Assembly: GCA_016285075.1 (NCBI GenBank)
Contig: JAEEQB010000021.1
Location: forward strand, 1-64,000
Reading direction: 5' to 3'
Length of the DNA stretch: 64,000 nucleotides
Source of the DNA: Prevotella sp.
Lineage (GTDB): Bacteria; Bacteroidota; Bacteroidia; Bacteroidales; Bacteroidaceae
Position numbers and translations under genes: made by a program. Below the pieces are notes generated by a model, which was not told the DNA's origin, did not search any database, and saw nothing but the letters and a program-made list of their open reading frames with translations. Numbering within the stretch: position 1 is the first letter of the stretch; each line of letters opens with the position of its first letter. Positions 22,692-31,541 of this stretch are shown in pieces.

Positions 22692-24545
22692 TTATTGAGC
22701 TGAGGCATTATAGAAATAGTCGAAGAAGTAGGTATCGCCGAAATGCTCTTGCAGATAATCCCTGCCCCGATGCTGGTCACGGGCAGCAAGGAACTCGTCA
22801 CAGCGATGTACCACCTCGGCATCAAAGGGCATGCGGCTGGTGTCTACCTCGTGGCTGAGACGGCCGAAGAGGCAAGCGGCTTCCTGATAATGGAGCGGTA
22901 CGGGACTGTCGGGATGCAGAGATGTGTACTGATAGAACTGCGGCCAGAACAGGCGGCTATTCTTAAGCTGCATGGCAGCCGACAAGGCGAGCTCCTGATA
23001 GACAGGATTGCGACTGTCGGTGCTGACGAAATGATTCAGCAGGAACTGCTCGATATCGGCATTGTCGGAGGTAAGGTAGTCGGTATCGGCAGCCAGCAGT
23101 GGCAGAATGGGAAACAATTCCTGGTCATCGGCCATGAGGCGGGGGTTGCGCACATAGGACTCGTAACGTGTACACCACTGACGGTGGAAACGTGTTTTCT
23201 TGAGAATGCTGATGTATTTCCGGGCAGCATCGTACTCGCCATTTAGCAAGGAGCACTTGATGAGGTGCTGGAGGATGGATACGCTCCACCCGTATTCCAC
23301 ACCATCCTCTATGCACCAACGGACACAGAAGTTGGTGATGCCATAATTCATGTAAAGCATCTTCCCCTCTGTCTGCACAATACGCACCGGGAAAGGTGCC
23401 GACGGGCGAGCAGAACCACGGGGATAACGATACATCTCACTGCCGAGACACCCCAGACGGAAAAGTGCCAGATGACGCATAAGGCAGATTGCACGTGTGG
23501 GTTCACTGCCAGGCTCTGCAGAGATGGTCAGAACCTGTTGCCAGTCGTGCTGGCTAACGGCACGGCTCATGCGCAACTCTCGGTGGAAGTTGTCGTCCTT
23601 GTACCAGAAGAATACGGTTACTATCACCAGAATGCACGGCAGGAGGGTCTGCGTGATCCAGAACAGACGCCGGTGAAGCGGTCGATGTTCTTCTTCTGGC
23701 AGTCTGCGATAACTTGCAGCCATGAGTACCAAGGAGAGTGCCAGTACCAGGTAAGGGATGTAGTAAATGGGATAGGGTTTGCCTTGGACAAAGAAAGAAG
23801 GCAGCGCAGTAAGGTAAACACCCTCGAGCGGAGTCTCATGGTACAGCCACTCATAACAGATCTGGGGCACAGCAATTACTGACGCCACGGCCAAGATGTC
23901 ACAAAGAATGGCGTGACGCCAGCTGAAGCCCTCAATGCGCCATGAGATGACTGCTATGAGCATGGCAGCCAACAAGGCATAGAAGCCTGCCAGCGGATAG
24001 CAGCAAGCAACGGAAAGAGGTATGAAGAGAATCGACAGAATGCGGCGGGATGACAACAGCCGAAAGCACCACAGAAGACTCACGGCAACGAGCGTGCCCA
24101 AGGTAGCCACAAAGAAACAGCCCCGCAGCTTCAAATAGAAAATCCAATAACCCAAAGTGACATTGGACAACAGCAGCATGGATACTGGAATGAGCGTAAG
24201 CACTGCCCAACGGGCAGGGATACGGAAGGCTGCCATCAACAGCACGACCAATAAAGCCCAAAGCAGGCACAGAAGGGAAACTCCCAGTACGGGATGGTAG
24301 AAGAACTGTGTGAACCATGCTCCGGCCCATGACAGCAAACCGCCAGAACTTACCATACACTGACGGAAGAACAGCGGCGTATTAAGGAACAGGCTCTGGA
24401 GCTGGACGCGATACAGAAGATGAGACTCGAAAAGGGATAAGGCAATGGCTACGGCGAGCAGTCCCGCAAAGGGGACGGCCAGCCATAGCCATTGCTGACG
24501 TTCAAAGCGCACGGTATTGCTCAATAGCCTATACGTCCCTTCCAA
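22692..24545 (-). CDS. DUF6057-like multi-pass membrane protein
   Basis: A 617-residue inner-membrane protein: about ten to eleven hydrophobic helices between residues 20 and 340, then a soluble helical C-terminal half (about 345-617) with TPR-like character (ICLMRHLALFRLGCLG, LIKCSLLNGEYDAARKYI). I associate this arrangement with the DUF6057 family, found in Bacteroidota beside SusD and TolB-like genes. Its start overlaps the end of the SusD gene by 25 bp and the next gene begins 3 bp after it, so it is tightly coupled within the operon. Function unknown; it could link the outer-membrane complex to the inner membrane. Confidence 0.75.
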   Translation of the reverse strand: MEGTYRLLSNTVRFERQQWLWLAVPFAGLLAVAIALSLFESHLLYRVQLQSLFLNTPLFFRQCMVSSGGLLSWAGAWFTQFFYHPVLGVSLLCLLWALLVVLLMAAFRIPARWAVLTLIPVSMLLLSNVTLGYWIFYLKLRGCFFVATLGTLVAVSLLWCFRLLSSRRILSILFIPLSVACCYPLAGFYALLAAMLIAVISWRIEGFSWRHAILCDILAVASVIAVPQICYEWLYHETPLEGVYLTALPSFFVQGKPYPIYYIPYLVLALSLVLMAASYRRLPEEEHRPLHRRLFWITQTLLPCILVIVTVFFWYKDDNFHRELRMSRAVSQHDWQQVLTISAEPGSEPTRAICLMRHLALFRLGCLGSEMYRYPRGSARPSAPFPVRIVQTEGKMLYMNYGITNFCVRWCIEDGVEYGWSVSILQHLIKCSLLNGEYDAARKYISILKKTRFHRQWCTRYESYVRNPRLMADDQELFPILPLLAADTDYLTSDNADIEQFLLNHFVSTDSRNPVYQELALSAAMQLKNSRLFWPQFYQYTSLHPDSPVPLHYQEAACLFGRLSHEVDTSRMPFDAEVVHRCDEFLAARDQHRGRDYLQEHFGDTYFFDYFYNASAQ

Positions 24546-26365
24546 CTGAGATACCAGTTCTGGGGATTATTGAGGTCGGTCTTGATTTCGGAGCGAACAG
24601 CATCGCGATTGTCCTCGCCACGGCGCTGGATAATCTTCTCCATCAGGAACTGACCTGGATTGGGCTCGCGTAAAGCAAAGCGCATGAGGTCGTAGTAGCG
24701 CACACCCTCGAAGGCAAACTCAAGGGCGTCCTCGGTGAGCAGCAGATCACGTACATAAGCCTGTTGCTCGGCCAAGGGAACAGCCACATTCACACCGTCC
24801 TGCTCAACTGAGTCGGGGAACTGGTAGAACTCGTTCATGGGTGTCCAACCGGAACCACGCGAGTGCATACCCATAGTATTGATGGTACCGGTGAAACGGT
24901 TGGCCACCAGGTGTTCAACAGTGAACAGACCATAGCGTGCACGTGGGAAATCAAGCTGACTGATCCAAAGCGAGTCGCTCTGGGAATAGTAAGGATAGAC
25001 CTCGTCCTCGATGACCTCACTGTTCAGACCCTGAGAGAGAATCTGGAAGGCCATGCGTGGATAGCCAATCTGATTGAGAGCCTCGGCCATGCGGAAATAG
25101 ATCATCTGGCGGCGGTAGATGTGGACATTGCGCGTGCTGTACTTGCCGATGGACTGGGTCTCGATGCGCTCATTGTTGAGGCGGTCATAGCTGTAGCCCT
25201 CGCTGAAGAAGTAGTAGAGGCGCAGGTCGCCCGAACGATGCTCGGAGAGTCCCTGAGGAGCATAGAGCACACTGGTACCGCTGTTGCTGACGCAGCAATG
25301 AGCCTGTGACTCGGAGATGCTGAACATGTTCTGCGAGGGTGTGAGACTGAACTTGTAGTCGTTGTCCACGGTAGAGTTGAACAGATTACGCAACTGGCTG
25401 TAGTTACCCTCTGCCTGGATGGAGTCGCAGGGAATCATGGTGATGAGCTCGCCATCGGCAGAATAGTTCTCACGTACACTCAGGGAACCCCAGCTGGTGG
25501 TGCTGAGCCACGTGGTGGAACCGGGAGTATAGGTGTAAAGGCAGATGTCGGTGGGATAGGCCGAGTTCTGTCCGTTACGCTCGGAGAGATACTGATAGTA
25601 GCGGAGCACAGCCTGCCGATAGGCCTCGACGGAGCCTGTGGCGCTGCCCAACCAGAGGTTCAGGTCGCCCAGCACAAGAGTGATGGGGAACCAGAAGAAG
25701 CGGCTGTCAGTGCCACGGATGGTGCCATAGCCGGGATATTCGCGATGATAGCGGTCGGGGATGGCAGCGAGGTCGTTGATGAAATATTCGCAGACGGCAG
25801 CCAAGTCGTAGCGCGGATAGTTGAGCTCGGCATCCTGCTTGGTGAGGATGGGCTCGGTGACAAAGGGTACACTGCCGTAGTTGAGCACCAGCTGCAGATA
25901 GGTCCAAGCGCGGATGGCCTTGACTGCTGCATACTCCTTCATGAAGATATACTCATTGCGGTTGTTCTTCAATGCGGTATCAGCATGGGCAATGAAATAG
26001 TTGCAATTGTTGATGACTGCATAGTAGTCGCTGGGGCGGTTGTAGCGGTTGTCATCCTTGACGTTGAACTGTGCCAAGTCGCGCAGGTCGCTGTTAGCAT
26101 TGTCGGTGACGTCGATCAGGTCGCCACGCACCTCACCAAGCAGGATAGTACGGTCGGCCAGCACCTGGAGCTTGCTCAAGATGCCAGTGACACTATAGAT
26201 AGAGTCCGTAGCATTGTTGAGGTGTTCCTGGTCGGTGAAGATGACATGCTCAGAGTCCTGGTCGAAGAAATCGGAACAGGAGGTGAGCGCTACGCTAAAT
26301 GATAAATGACAAATGATAAATGATAAAACTATCAGTTGTCCTTTTATGCTTGTCTTAGTATTCAT
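24521..26365 (-). CDS. SusD/RagB-like nutrient-binding lipoprotein (second pair)
   Basis: A 614-residue surface lipoprotein from ATG 26365; a TTG three codons upstream is less likely. The signal LIVLSFIICHLSFSVALTSC ends at Cys30, followed by SDFFDQDSEHVIF. The SusD fold is supported by TPR-like helices (EYAAVKAIRAWTYLQLVLNYGSVPFVTEPI) and the C-terminal segment ALEFAFEGVRYYDLMRFALR. It should act as the lid over the SusC at 26396, 21 bp upstream in the operon. The signal peptide is encoded by a TCATTTATCATTTGTCATTT-type repeat also seen in intergenic DNA. The ligand is not predictable. Confidence 0.9.
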   Translation of the reverse strand: MNTKTSIKGQLIVLSFIICHLSFSVALTSCSDFFDQDSEHVIFTDQEHLNNATDSIYSVTGILSKLQVLADRTILLGEVRGDLIDVTDNANSDLRDLAQFNVKDDNRYNRPSDYYAVINNCNYFIAHADTALKNNRNEYIFMKEYAAVKAIRAWTYLQLVLNYGSVPFVTEPILTKQDAELNYPRYDLAAVCEYFINDLAAIPDRYHREYPGYGTIRGTDSRFFWFPITLVLGDLNLWLGSATGSVEAYRQAVLRYYQYLSERNGQNSAYPTDICLYTYTPGSTTWLSTTSWGSLSVRENYSADGELITMIPCDSIQAEGNYSQLRNLFNSTVDNDYKFSLTPSQNMFSISESQAHCCVSNSGTSVLYAPQGLSEHRSGDLRLYYFFSEGYSYDRLNNERIETQSIGKYSTRNVHIYRRQMIYFRMAEALNQIGYPRMAFQILSQGLNSEVIEDEVYPYYSQSDSLWISQLDFPRARYGLFTVEHLVANRFTGTINTMGMHSRGSGWTPMNEFYQFPDSVEQDGVNVAVPLAEQQAYVRDLLLTEDALEFAFEGVRYYDLMRFALREPNPGQFLMEKIIQRRGEDNRDAVRSEIKTDLNNPQNWYLSWKGRIGY

Positions 26366-26395
26366 AATTCTCAATTTTCAAATCTCAATTGTCAA

Positions 26396-29300
26396 TTATA
26401 AGTTAATCTTCACACCGGCCACGAACGAACGGCTCTGCGACAGCTGACCGAGATCGATGCCCTGACCAATGACATTGCTGGTCATGGTGAACTCAGGGTC
26501 TTCGCCCAGGTACTTGGTCAGCGTGAACACATTGTTGGCCTGGATCCAGAACTGCACACCCTGGATATACTCTGACTGCAGGGGCAGGTCGTAGCTGAGG
26601 GTGACAGCCTTCAGGCGGAGATAGCTTCCATCCTCGATCCAACGATCGCTGAAGCGGGAGTTACCCATAGGATCCTGGAAGGTGATCTGAGGTACGTCGG
26701 TCTGCTGTCCCTCCATCTGCCAACGGCGGTTCAGGGCTGTAGTCTGATTCATGAAACGCTGTCCTCCCTCCAACTGGGAACGCTGATAGTTGTAGACATC
26801 GTTGCCCAGGGAGTAGTTGAAGCGCAAATCGAGCTTGAAGTGCTTGTAGGCAGCAGTGGTGAAGATGTTGCCATAGATGTCGGGGTTAGGATCACCGATG
26901 AAGGTGCGGTCGGCCTCAGTGATCTGATGGTCGTTGTTCAGGTCAGCAAAATGCACGTCACCAGCAGCGAAATAATGGCGGTCCATACCATTATCGGCAA
27001 GCACATAGAGACTGGCAGCCTGTGCCTCCTCAGAGGTGGAGAAGACACCGAGAGACTGATATCCATAGAACTGATTGGCCGACTGTCCCACCTGAGTACG
27101 GATAGTAGCACCGTAGACGGAGTTGTCCACATACTGACGGCCGTCGGGGAGTTCGGTAATCTCGTTCTTATAATGACCCACGCTGGCACCCACCTGCCAC
27201 TGGAAGTCTTTCAGTGCAAGCAGCTTCACAGTAGCTGTGACATCGAAGCCGTTGTTTTTCAGCTGTCCACCATTCGACCAGTTCTCGTCCAGACCGGACA
27301 GGAATCCAAGCGACTGGCGTGTGAGAAGATTGTCAGTAGTGGAACTGAAATAATTGGCGGACAGACCGAGACGGTTATCAAAGAGACTTGTCTCAATGCC
27401 GATATTGAAGCGCTTGGTGGTCTCCCACTGGATCTTATTGTTTCCGATACCCGAGAAGGTAAGGCCTGAGATGGCATGGAGGAACTGTGAAGCACGGAAG
27501 TAGCTACGTGCAGCATAATAATCGATGTCATCATTACCACTGACATCGAAACCAGCTGTCAGGCGCAGGAAGTTCACAGCACTGAGCTTGGAGAACCATG
27601 TCTCATTGCTAATAACCCAAGATGCCTGAACACCAGGGAACAGTCCCCAGGCGGCGTCGAAAGCGCGGAGGTTGCCACCATCCTTACCAAAGCGGGAAGA
27701 GCCTTCTGCCGTGAGGTTGGCCTGGAGGAAATAGCGTCCCAGATAGCTGTACTCTGCCTGAGCATACCAGGCAAGGGAGTTCCAGGAGTCGCTGGCTCCT
27801 ACATCATCGGTATTGCGCAAGCTGGAGCTCATAAACGGGGTCTTGTCGTTACCAGTGTTGTAACCTAACTGTGAAGACATGGTATAGCTCTCCCAGTTGA
27901 TACGTGCACCACCGAAGACATGGATGTCGTGGGGACCGTAGCGGTTGGCCCAGTCAAGGCGTGTGTCGCTCATCACCGAGTTCTGCTTGGATGCCATTGA
28001 GCGTACCTCATTTTCACGATAGTCGCCGATGCTGCTGACATAGTAGCTCGGTGTACCGTTGATAGGAATGTAGAACATCTCGTTGGTGTTCACCAGATTG
28101 TAGCTGAAGTGTTCAGAGAGAGTCAGGTTGGGACTGATCATGTACTTCGGTGTCACCGAGAGGTTCAGCATGGAGTTCTCAAAGCGGTTCTTGTTCTCTG
28201 CATCACTGTACTCGTTGATGGCAGCGGGGTTACCCAATTGCCAGTTATAGCCGTTATAGTTGCTCAATGCCTCACTCAGATACTCCTCCTGGGTAATGTC
28301 CCAATGGGAATCTGAGAGGCGTCCCATACCATAGCTGTAAGGACTCATGAAAGGGCTCTTGGCATAAGCCAGGAAGCCGGGAGCCGTCGGCGTACCCTCA
28401 TCATAGCTTTCCGGTGCACCGTCATTGCGGATGTTACGCGTAATGTTGGCAAAGGATGCATCGAAGCGGATGGCCAGACGTGAGGTCAGGTCAATGTCGG
28501 TATTGAAGCGGATATTCAGGCGCCCCATGCCATTGTACTTCAACGTAGACTGCTGGTTGACATAGCCCACAGAAAGGTTGTAGTTAGCAACGGCGTCACC
28601 ACCTTCGACATTGATACCATAGTTCTGCGTCATGGCAGTGTGATACACATAGTCCTTCCAGTCGGTATTCTGGTGGTACTGGGTGTAATAATAGTAGTTG
28701 GGATCCTCGTTGAGGAACTTGAACGTACGGTTCTTGGTATTGGTGGTCTTGAGCAGCTCAGAGGCATAACTGCGGTACTGGTCTGCATTCATGACCGACA
28801 GGAACTTCGGTTCCAAGACGACACCAGCAGAAACGTTGGCAGTGATGCGGGTGGCCATTGACTTGTTGCGGCGGGTCTGTATAAGGATGACACCATTGGC
28901 ACCCTTGGCACCATATAGCGCCGTTCCGTTACGCATGACGGTCACCTTCTCAATATCATTAGGATTGATGCTCGTCAGGATGTCGTTGTAGAATCCGTCG
29001 TGAAGCAAGGTGCGACCATATTGCTGGTCAATAATCACCCCGTCGATGACAACCAGTGGCTGGGCATTGACGTTGAGTGAATTCAAGCCTTGGATGAACA
29101 TGACGCTACCCACACCCGGCGTTCCATTACGGGTAATAGTATAGACCTCGGCGCCGAGTGACTTCTGCACCTCGTCCTTGATGTTGACAGAATTGGTAAA
29201 CCTGAAATCATCGGCCACACGGTCACCACGCACATTGATCTGCTTATCGTATTCCGATGTGAACGTTGACGGATAAAGGCGTACATCGCGCTGGGCGACA

Positions 29301-29641
29301 GACTCCTGCAAGCCGAGACGAACAGGGTTGTAATCAGGTGTGGAGATAAAGAGCGACGAGATGAACAAAGGCACCTTGAGCTCGAAAGTACCGTTATCTT
29401 CAGTCAGCACACTAAATCCATCGATGCCATCAGCCTTGACAATGGCACCAGGAATGGGCTGACCTGTAGTAGCACTCAACACACGACCGCTGACGGCGCG
29501 CGTATCATACTGCTTCTGCTTCTTCTTGAGGACACGGACTATGGTCTCCACCTCATCTTCTTCCGTATCATCATCCTGAGCTGAGACGCATACGGGGAAG
29601 GCCATCAGCAGTGTTAGTCCGAATAATATATATCTTTTCAT
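26396..29641 (-). CDS. SusC/RagA-like TonB-dependent outer-membrane transporter (second pair)
   Basis: A 1081-residue protein: signal peptide (MKRYILFGLTLLMAFPVCVSAQ), an unusual acidic then lysine-rich segment (DDDTEEDEVETIVRVLKKKQKQ), a carboxypeptidase-like domain (SGRVLSATTGQPIPGAIVKADG), the plug (GTPGVGSVMFIQGLNSLNVNAQPLVVIDGV; NDIEKVTVMRNGTALYGAKGANGVILI) and a beta-barrel to the end. It imports a large ligand with the adjacent SusD. The CPD and plug are canonical. It follows the third FAS1 lipoprotein by 33 bp and belongs to the nine-gene operon. Substrate unknown. Confidence 0.93.
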   Translation of the reverse strand: MKRYILFGLTLLMAFPVCVSAQDDDTEEDEVETIVRVLKKKQKQYDTRAVSGRVLSATTGQPIPGAIVKADGIDGFSVLTEDNGTFELKVPLFISSLFISTPDYNPVRLGLQESVAQRDVRLYPSTFTSEYDKQINVRGDRVADDFRFTNSVNIKDEVQKSLGAEVYTITRNGTPGVGSVMFIQGLNSLNVNAQPLVVIDGVIIDQQYGRTLLHDGFYNDILTSINPNDIEKVTVMRNGTALYGAKGANGVILIQTRRNKSMATRITANVSAGVVLEPKFLSVMNADQYRSYASELLKTTNTKNRTFKFLNEDPNYYYYTQYHQNTDWKDYVYHTAMTQNYGINVEGGDAVANYNLSVGYVNQQSTLKYNGMGRLNIRFNTDIDLTSRLAIRFDASFANITRNIRNDGAPESYDEGTPTAPGFLAYAKSPFMSPYSYGMGRLSDSHWDITQEEYLSEALSNYNGYNWQLGNPAAINEYSDAENKNRFENSMLNLSVTPKYMISPNLTLSEHFSYNLVNTNEMFYIPINGTPSYYVSSIGDYRENEVRSMASKQNSVMSDTRLDWANRYGPHDIHVFGGARINWESYTMSSQLGYNTGNDKTPFMSSSLRNTDDVGASDSWNSLAWYAQAEYSYLGRYFLQANLTAEGSSRFGKDGGNLRAFDAAWGLFPGVQASWVISNETWFSKLSAVNFLRLTAGFDVSGNDDIDYYAARSYFRASQFLHAISGLTFSGIGNNKIQWETTKRFNIGIETSLFDNRLGLSANYFSSTTDNLLTRQSLGFLSGLDENWSNGGQLKNNGFDVTATVKLLALKDFQWQVGASVGHYKNEITELPDGRQYVDNSVYGATIRTQVGQSANQFYGYQSLGVFSTSEEAQAASLYVLADNGMDRHYFAAGDVHFADLNNDHQITEADRTFIGDPNPDIYGNIFTTAAYKHFKLDLRFNYSLGNDVYNYQRSQLEGGQRFMNQTTALNRRWQMEGQQTDVPQITFQDPMGNSRFSDRWIEDGSYLRLKAVTLSYDLPLQSEYIQGVQFWIQANNVFTLTKYLGEDPEFTMTSNVIGQGIDLGQLSQSRSFVAGVKINL

Positions 29642-29674
29642 ATCATTACAGTTCTTGGAGATTCATACTAAGCA

Positions 29675-31498
29675 TTACATTCTCGGAATGGAGTAAGCCA
29701 CACCATCGCCGTGGGGGGCAATGACAAACGCATTTTCAGTAACTACTGCCTGACCATGAGGAACGAGCATGATACAGTCGATGCGCATAGTACGACTGAA
29801 CTTGTTCGTACGCTGCTCGGCACTTGATACACGGGTCTCCACCTTCAGCGTCACCTGAGGAATCTCCTCCTTCAGTCCATAAGAGCAGCACGGGAACTTA
29901 TAGTCCTCTGCCAACAGCAGATAGTCTACCACATCCGGAGTAGTCTCAATGCTCGACTGGATAATGTCTGAAGCCTCAGCTCCCTTCTGGTCATGGAAGC
30001 CTAACGTACAGCGGATCTTTGTCGGCAGACGCTGCACATTCGTGGCATTGCTATCGTTGGCCAATGCAGGAGCAGATACCAGATAGATATCATAGCCGAT
30101 ATTCGAGAGGACGTTCTTGATGTTGAACGTCACGTTATGGTTCATCGTGGTACGTGTGGGTTCAAACTCCACAAAGCTGTTACCGAAGACCTTTCCATAG
30201 AACTCATTGTCGCCTTCCACATAGCGAGGCTTCGGAGTAATCGTCTCTTCCATCTCATTGGTCGAAGTGTTCTGTACCTTACTCACCTCCTGAATACTGC
30301 CCTGGCCTTCTGCCTCGACAATAATCCACTGGTAGAACGTGTTCAACGGGTTGAAATTCCACTGGCTGGCTTTGAACACCTTACCATTAGAACAATCGAT
30401 CTCCTGGGCACCAGACATCACACCGGCAGGTTGTTGCAACGGTTTCTGCTGGCTATAGCCTGTGCCATCACCATACTGGTAATAGTGGAGGAATTCCGTT
30501 CCCCAGTAATATTTACGGGAGGACATCGATGTATATGCACTGGTTGACAATGCCGAGTCGCGCAGAGCAGCATCCTCATTGAAAGTACGGCTGAAGACTG
30601 TACCCTTGACAATGGCCAGACGAGGATTGGTGTAGACCAGTGAATCGCGGTCAAGCACCTTGTCGTCATAATTGAAGTACTGGGAATACTCTTCTATCAG
30701 CTGGCGCCAGACCTCATTGGTAGGAGCCACCATGAAGTAAGTAGAGTCTTCCTCATTCAGATCGGCATCCAGGAAGTCATAGTCGAAGAGGTCGTTCTGC
30801 TGACGGAACACAGAGTCCAGATAGACCGTCTTACCATCAACGAATCCGCCGGCCACACTTCTGCTGGGAATGAACTCCTTGCGGTAGAAACGTTCATTAT
30901 AGAAGAAGGTGGCAATACTGTCAAGGTCAGCATCCTTGCGCAGATACTCAAATACGCTGGGCTGATAGTCCACCTTGCCATCGACGGTGAAGAGCACACC
31001 ATTCTCATAGAGCTGATTGCTCGAAAGGAAAGGGGTATTGCCAATGGCACCTGTCGTAATCTGGATCCGCTTACCGTTCATCAACTCCAGGGAGTCGTTA
31101 CTAGTAGCTGACACAGAGTGATTAAACAAGGCTATATGGTTCTGCAAGAACTCCTTAATGACAGTATTATCCTCATCACTGACCCTACCCTTCTCCTGAT
31201 TGTAGGCTTGAATCAGCTCTGCGGCTTCTGCTGATGTGAAACTGTTGTTGGTAGGTGCAAACACGGTGAACACCTGACTGCCGCCTAAGGACTTATCATA
31301 GCCACAAGCCTCAATGACGCTGGCAAAGTTACTCAGGTTGCCATTCTGCTTGATGGCCTGCCAGAGTGTGCCTTCCTGCACACCCTGGGCCTTGCCCTCA
31401 TAATGGTCGTCCCAAGTATCGGAGCAGGCCGTCAAGGCTGCGGCAATGCCGCAGCAAACGAGACCAGCACAGATTATCTTATTTATCTTGGTAATCAT
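29675..31498 (-). CDS. Fasciclin (FAS1) domain lipoprotein
   Basis: A 607-residue protein with lipoprotein signal ending ALTAC (Cys25) and SDTWDDHYEG after it. FAS1 domain 1 is at about 40-175 (TLWQAIKQNGNLSNFASVIEACGYDKSLGGSQVFTVFAPTNNSF). A second, more diverged FAS1 unit runs about 185-320 (STYFMVAPTNEVWRQLIEEY). The C-terminal 230 residues look like a beta-rich domain. FAS1 domains mediate adhesion or cell-surface protein contacts. It lies between the two SusCD pairs (gaps 43 and 33 bp), so it may be an accessory surface lipoprotein of the SusCD machine. Confidence 0.85.
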   Translation of the reverse strand: MITKINKIICAGLVCCGIAAALTACSDTWDDHYEGKAQGVQEGTLWQAIKQNGNLSNFASVIEACGYDKSLGGSQVFTVFAPTNNSFTSAEAAELIQAYNQEKGRVSDEDNTVIKEFLQNHIALFNHSVSATSNDSLELMNGKRIQITTGAIGNTPFLSSNQLYENGVLFTVDGKVDYQPSVFEYLRKDADLDSIATFFYNERFYRKEFIPSRSVAGGFVDGKTVYLDSVFRQQNDLFDYDFLDADLNEEDSTYFMVAPTNEVWRQLIEEYSQYFNYDDKVLDRDSLVYTNPRLAIVKGTVFSRTFNEDAALRDSALSTSAYTSMSSRKYYWGTEFLHYYQYGDGTGYSQQKPLQQPAGVMSGAQEIDCSNGKVFKASQWNFNPLNTFYQWIIVEAEGQGSIQEVSKVQNTSTNEMEETITPKPRYVEGDNEFYGKVFGNSFVEFEPTRTTMNHNVTFNIKNVLSNIGYDIYLVSAPALANDSNATNVQRLPTKIRCTLGFHDQKGAEASDIIQSSIETTPDVVDYLLLAEDYKFPCCSYGLKEEIPQVTLKVETRVSSAEQRTNKFSRTMRIDCIMLVPHGQAVVTENAFVIAPHGDGVAYSIPRM

Positions 31499-31541
31499 AA
31501 TTCTTAATTTCTTAATTATTCATTAATCATTGGCTAACAGT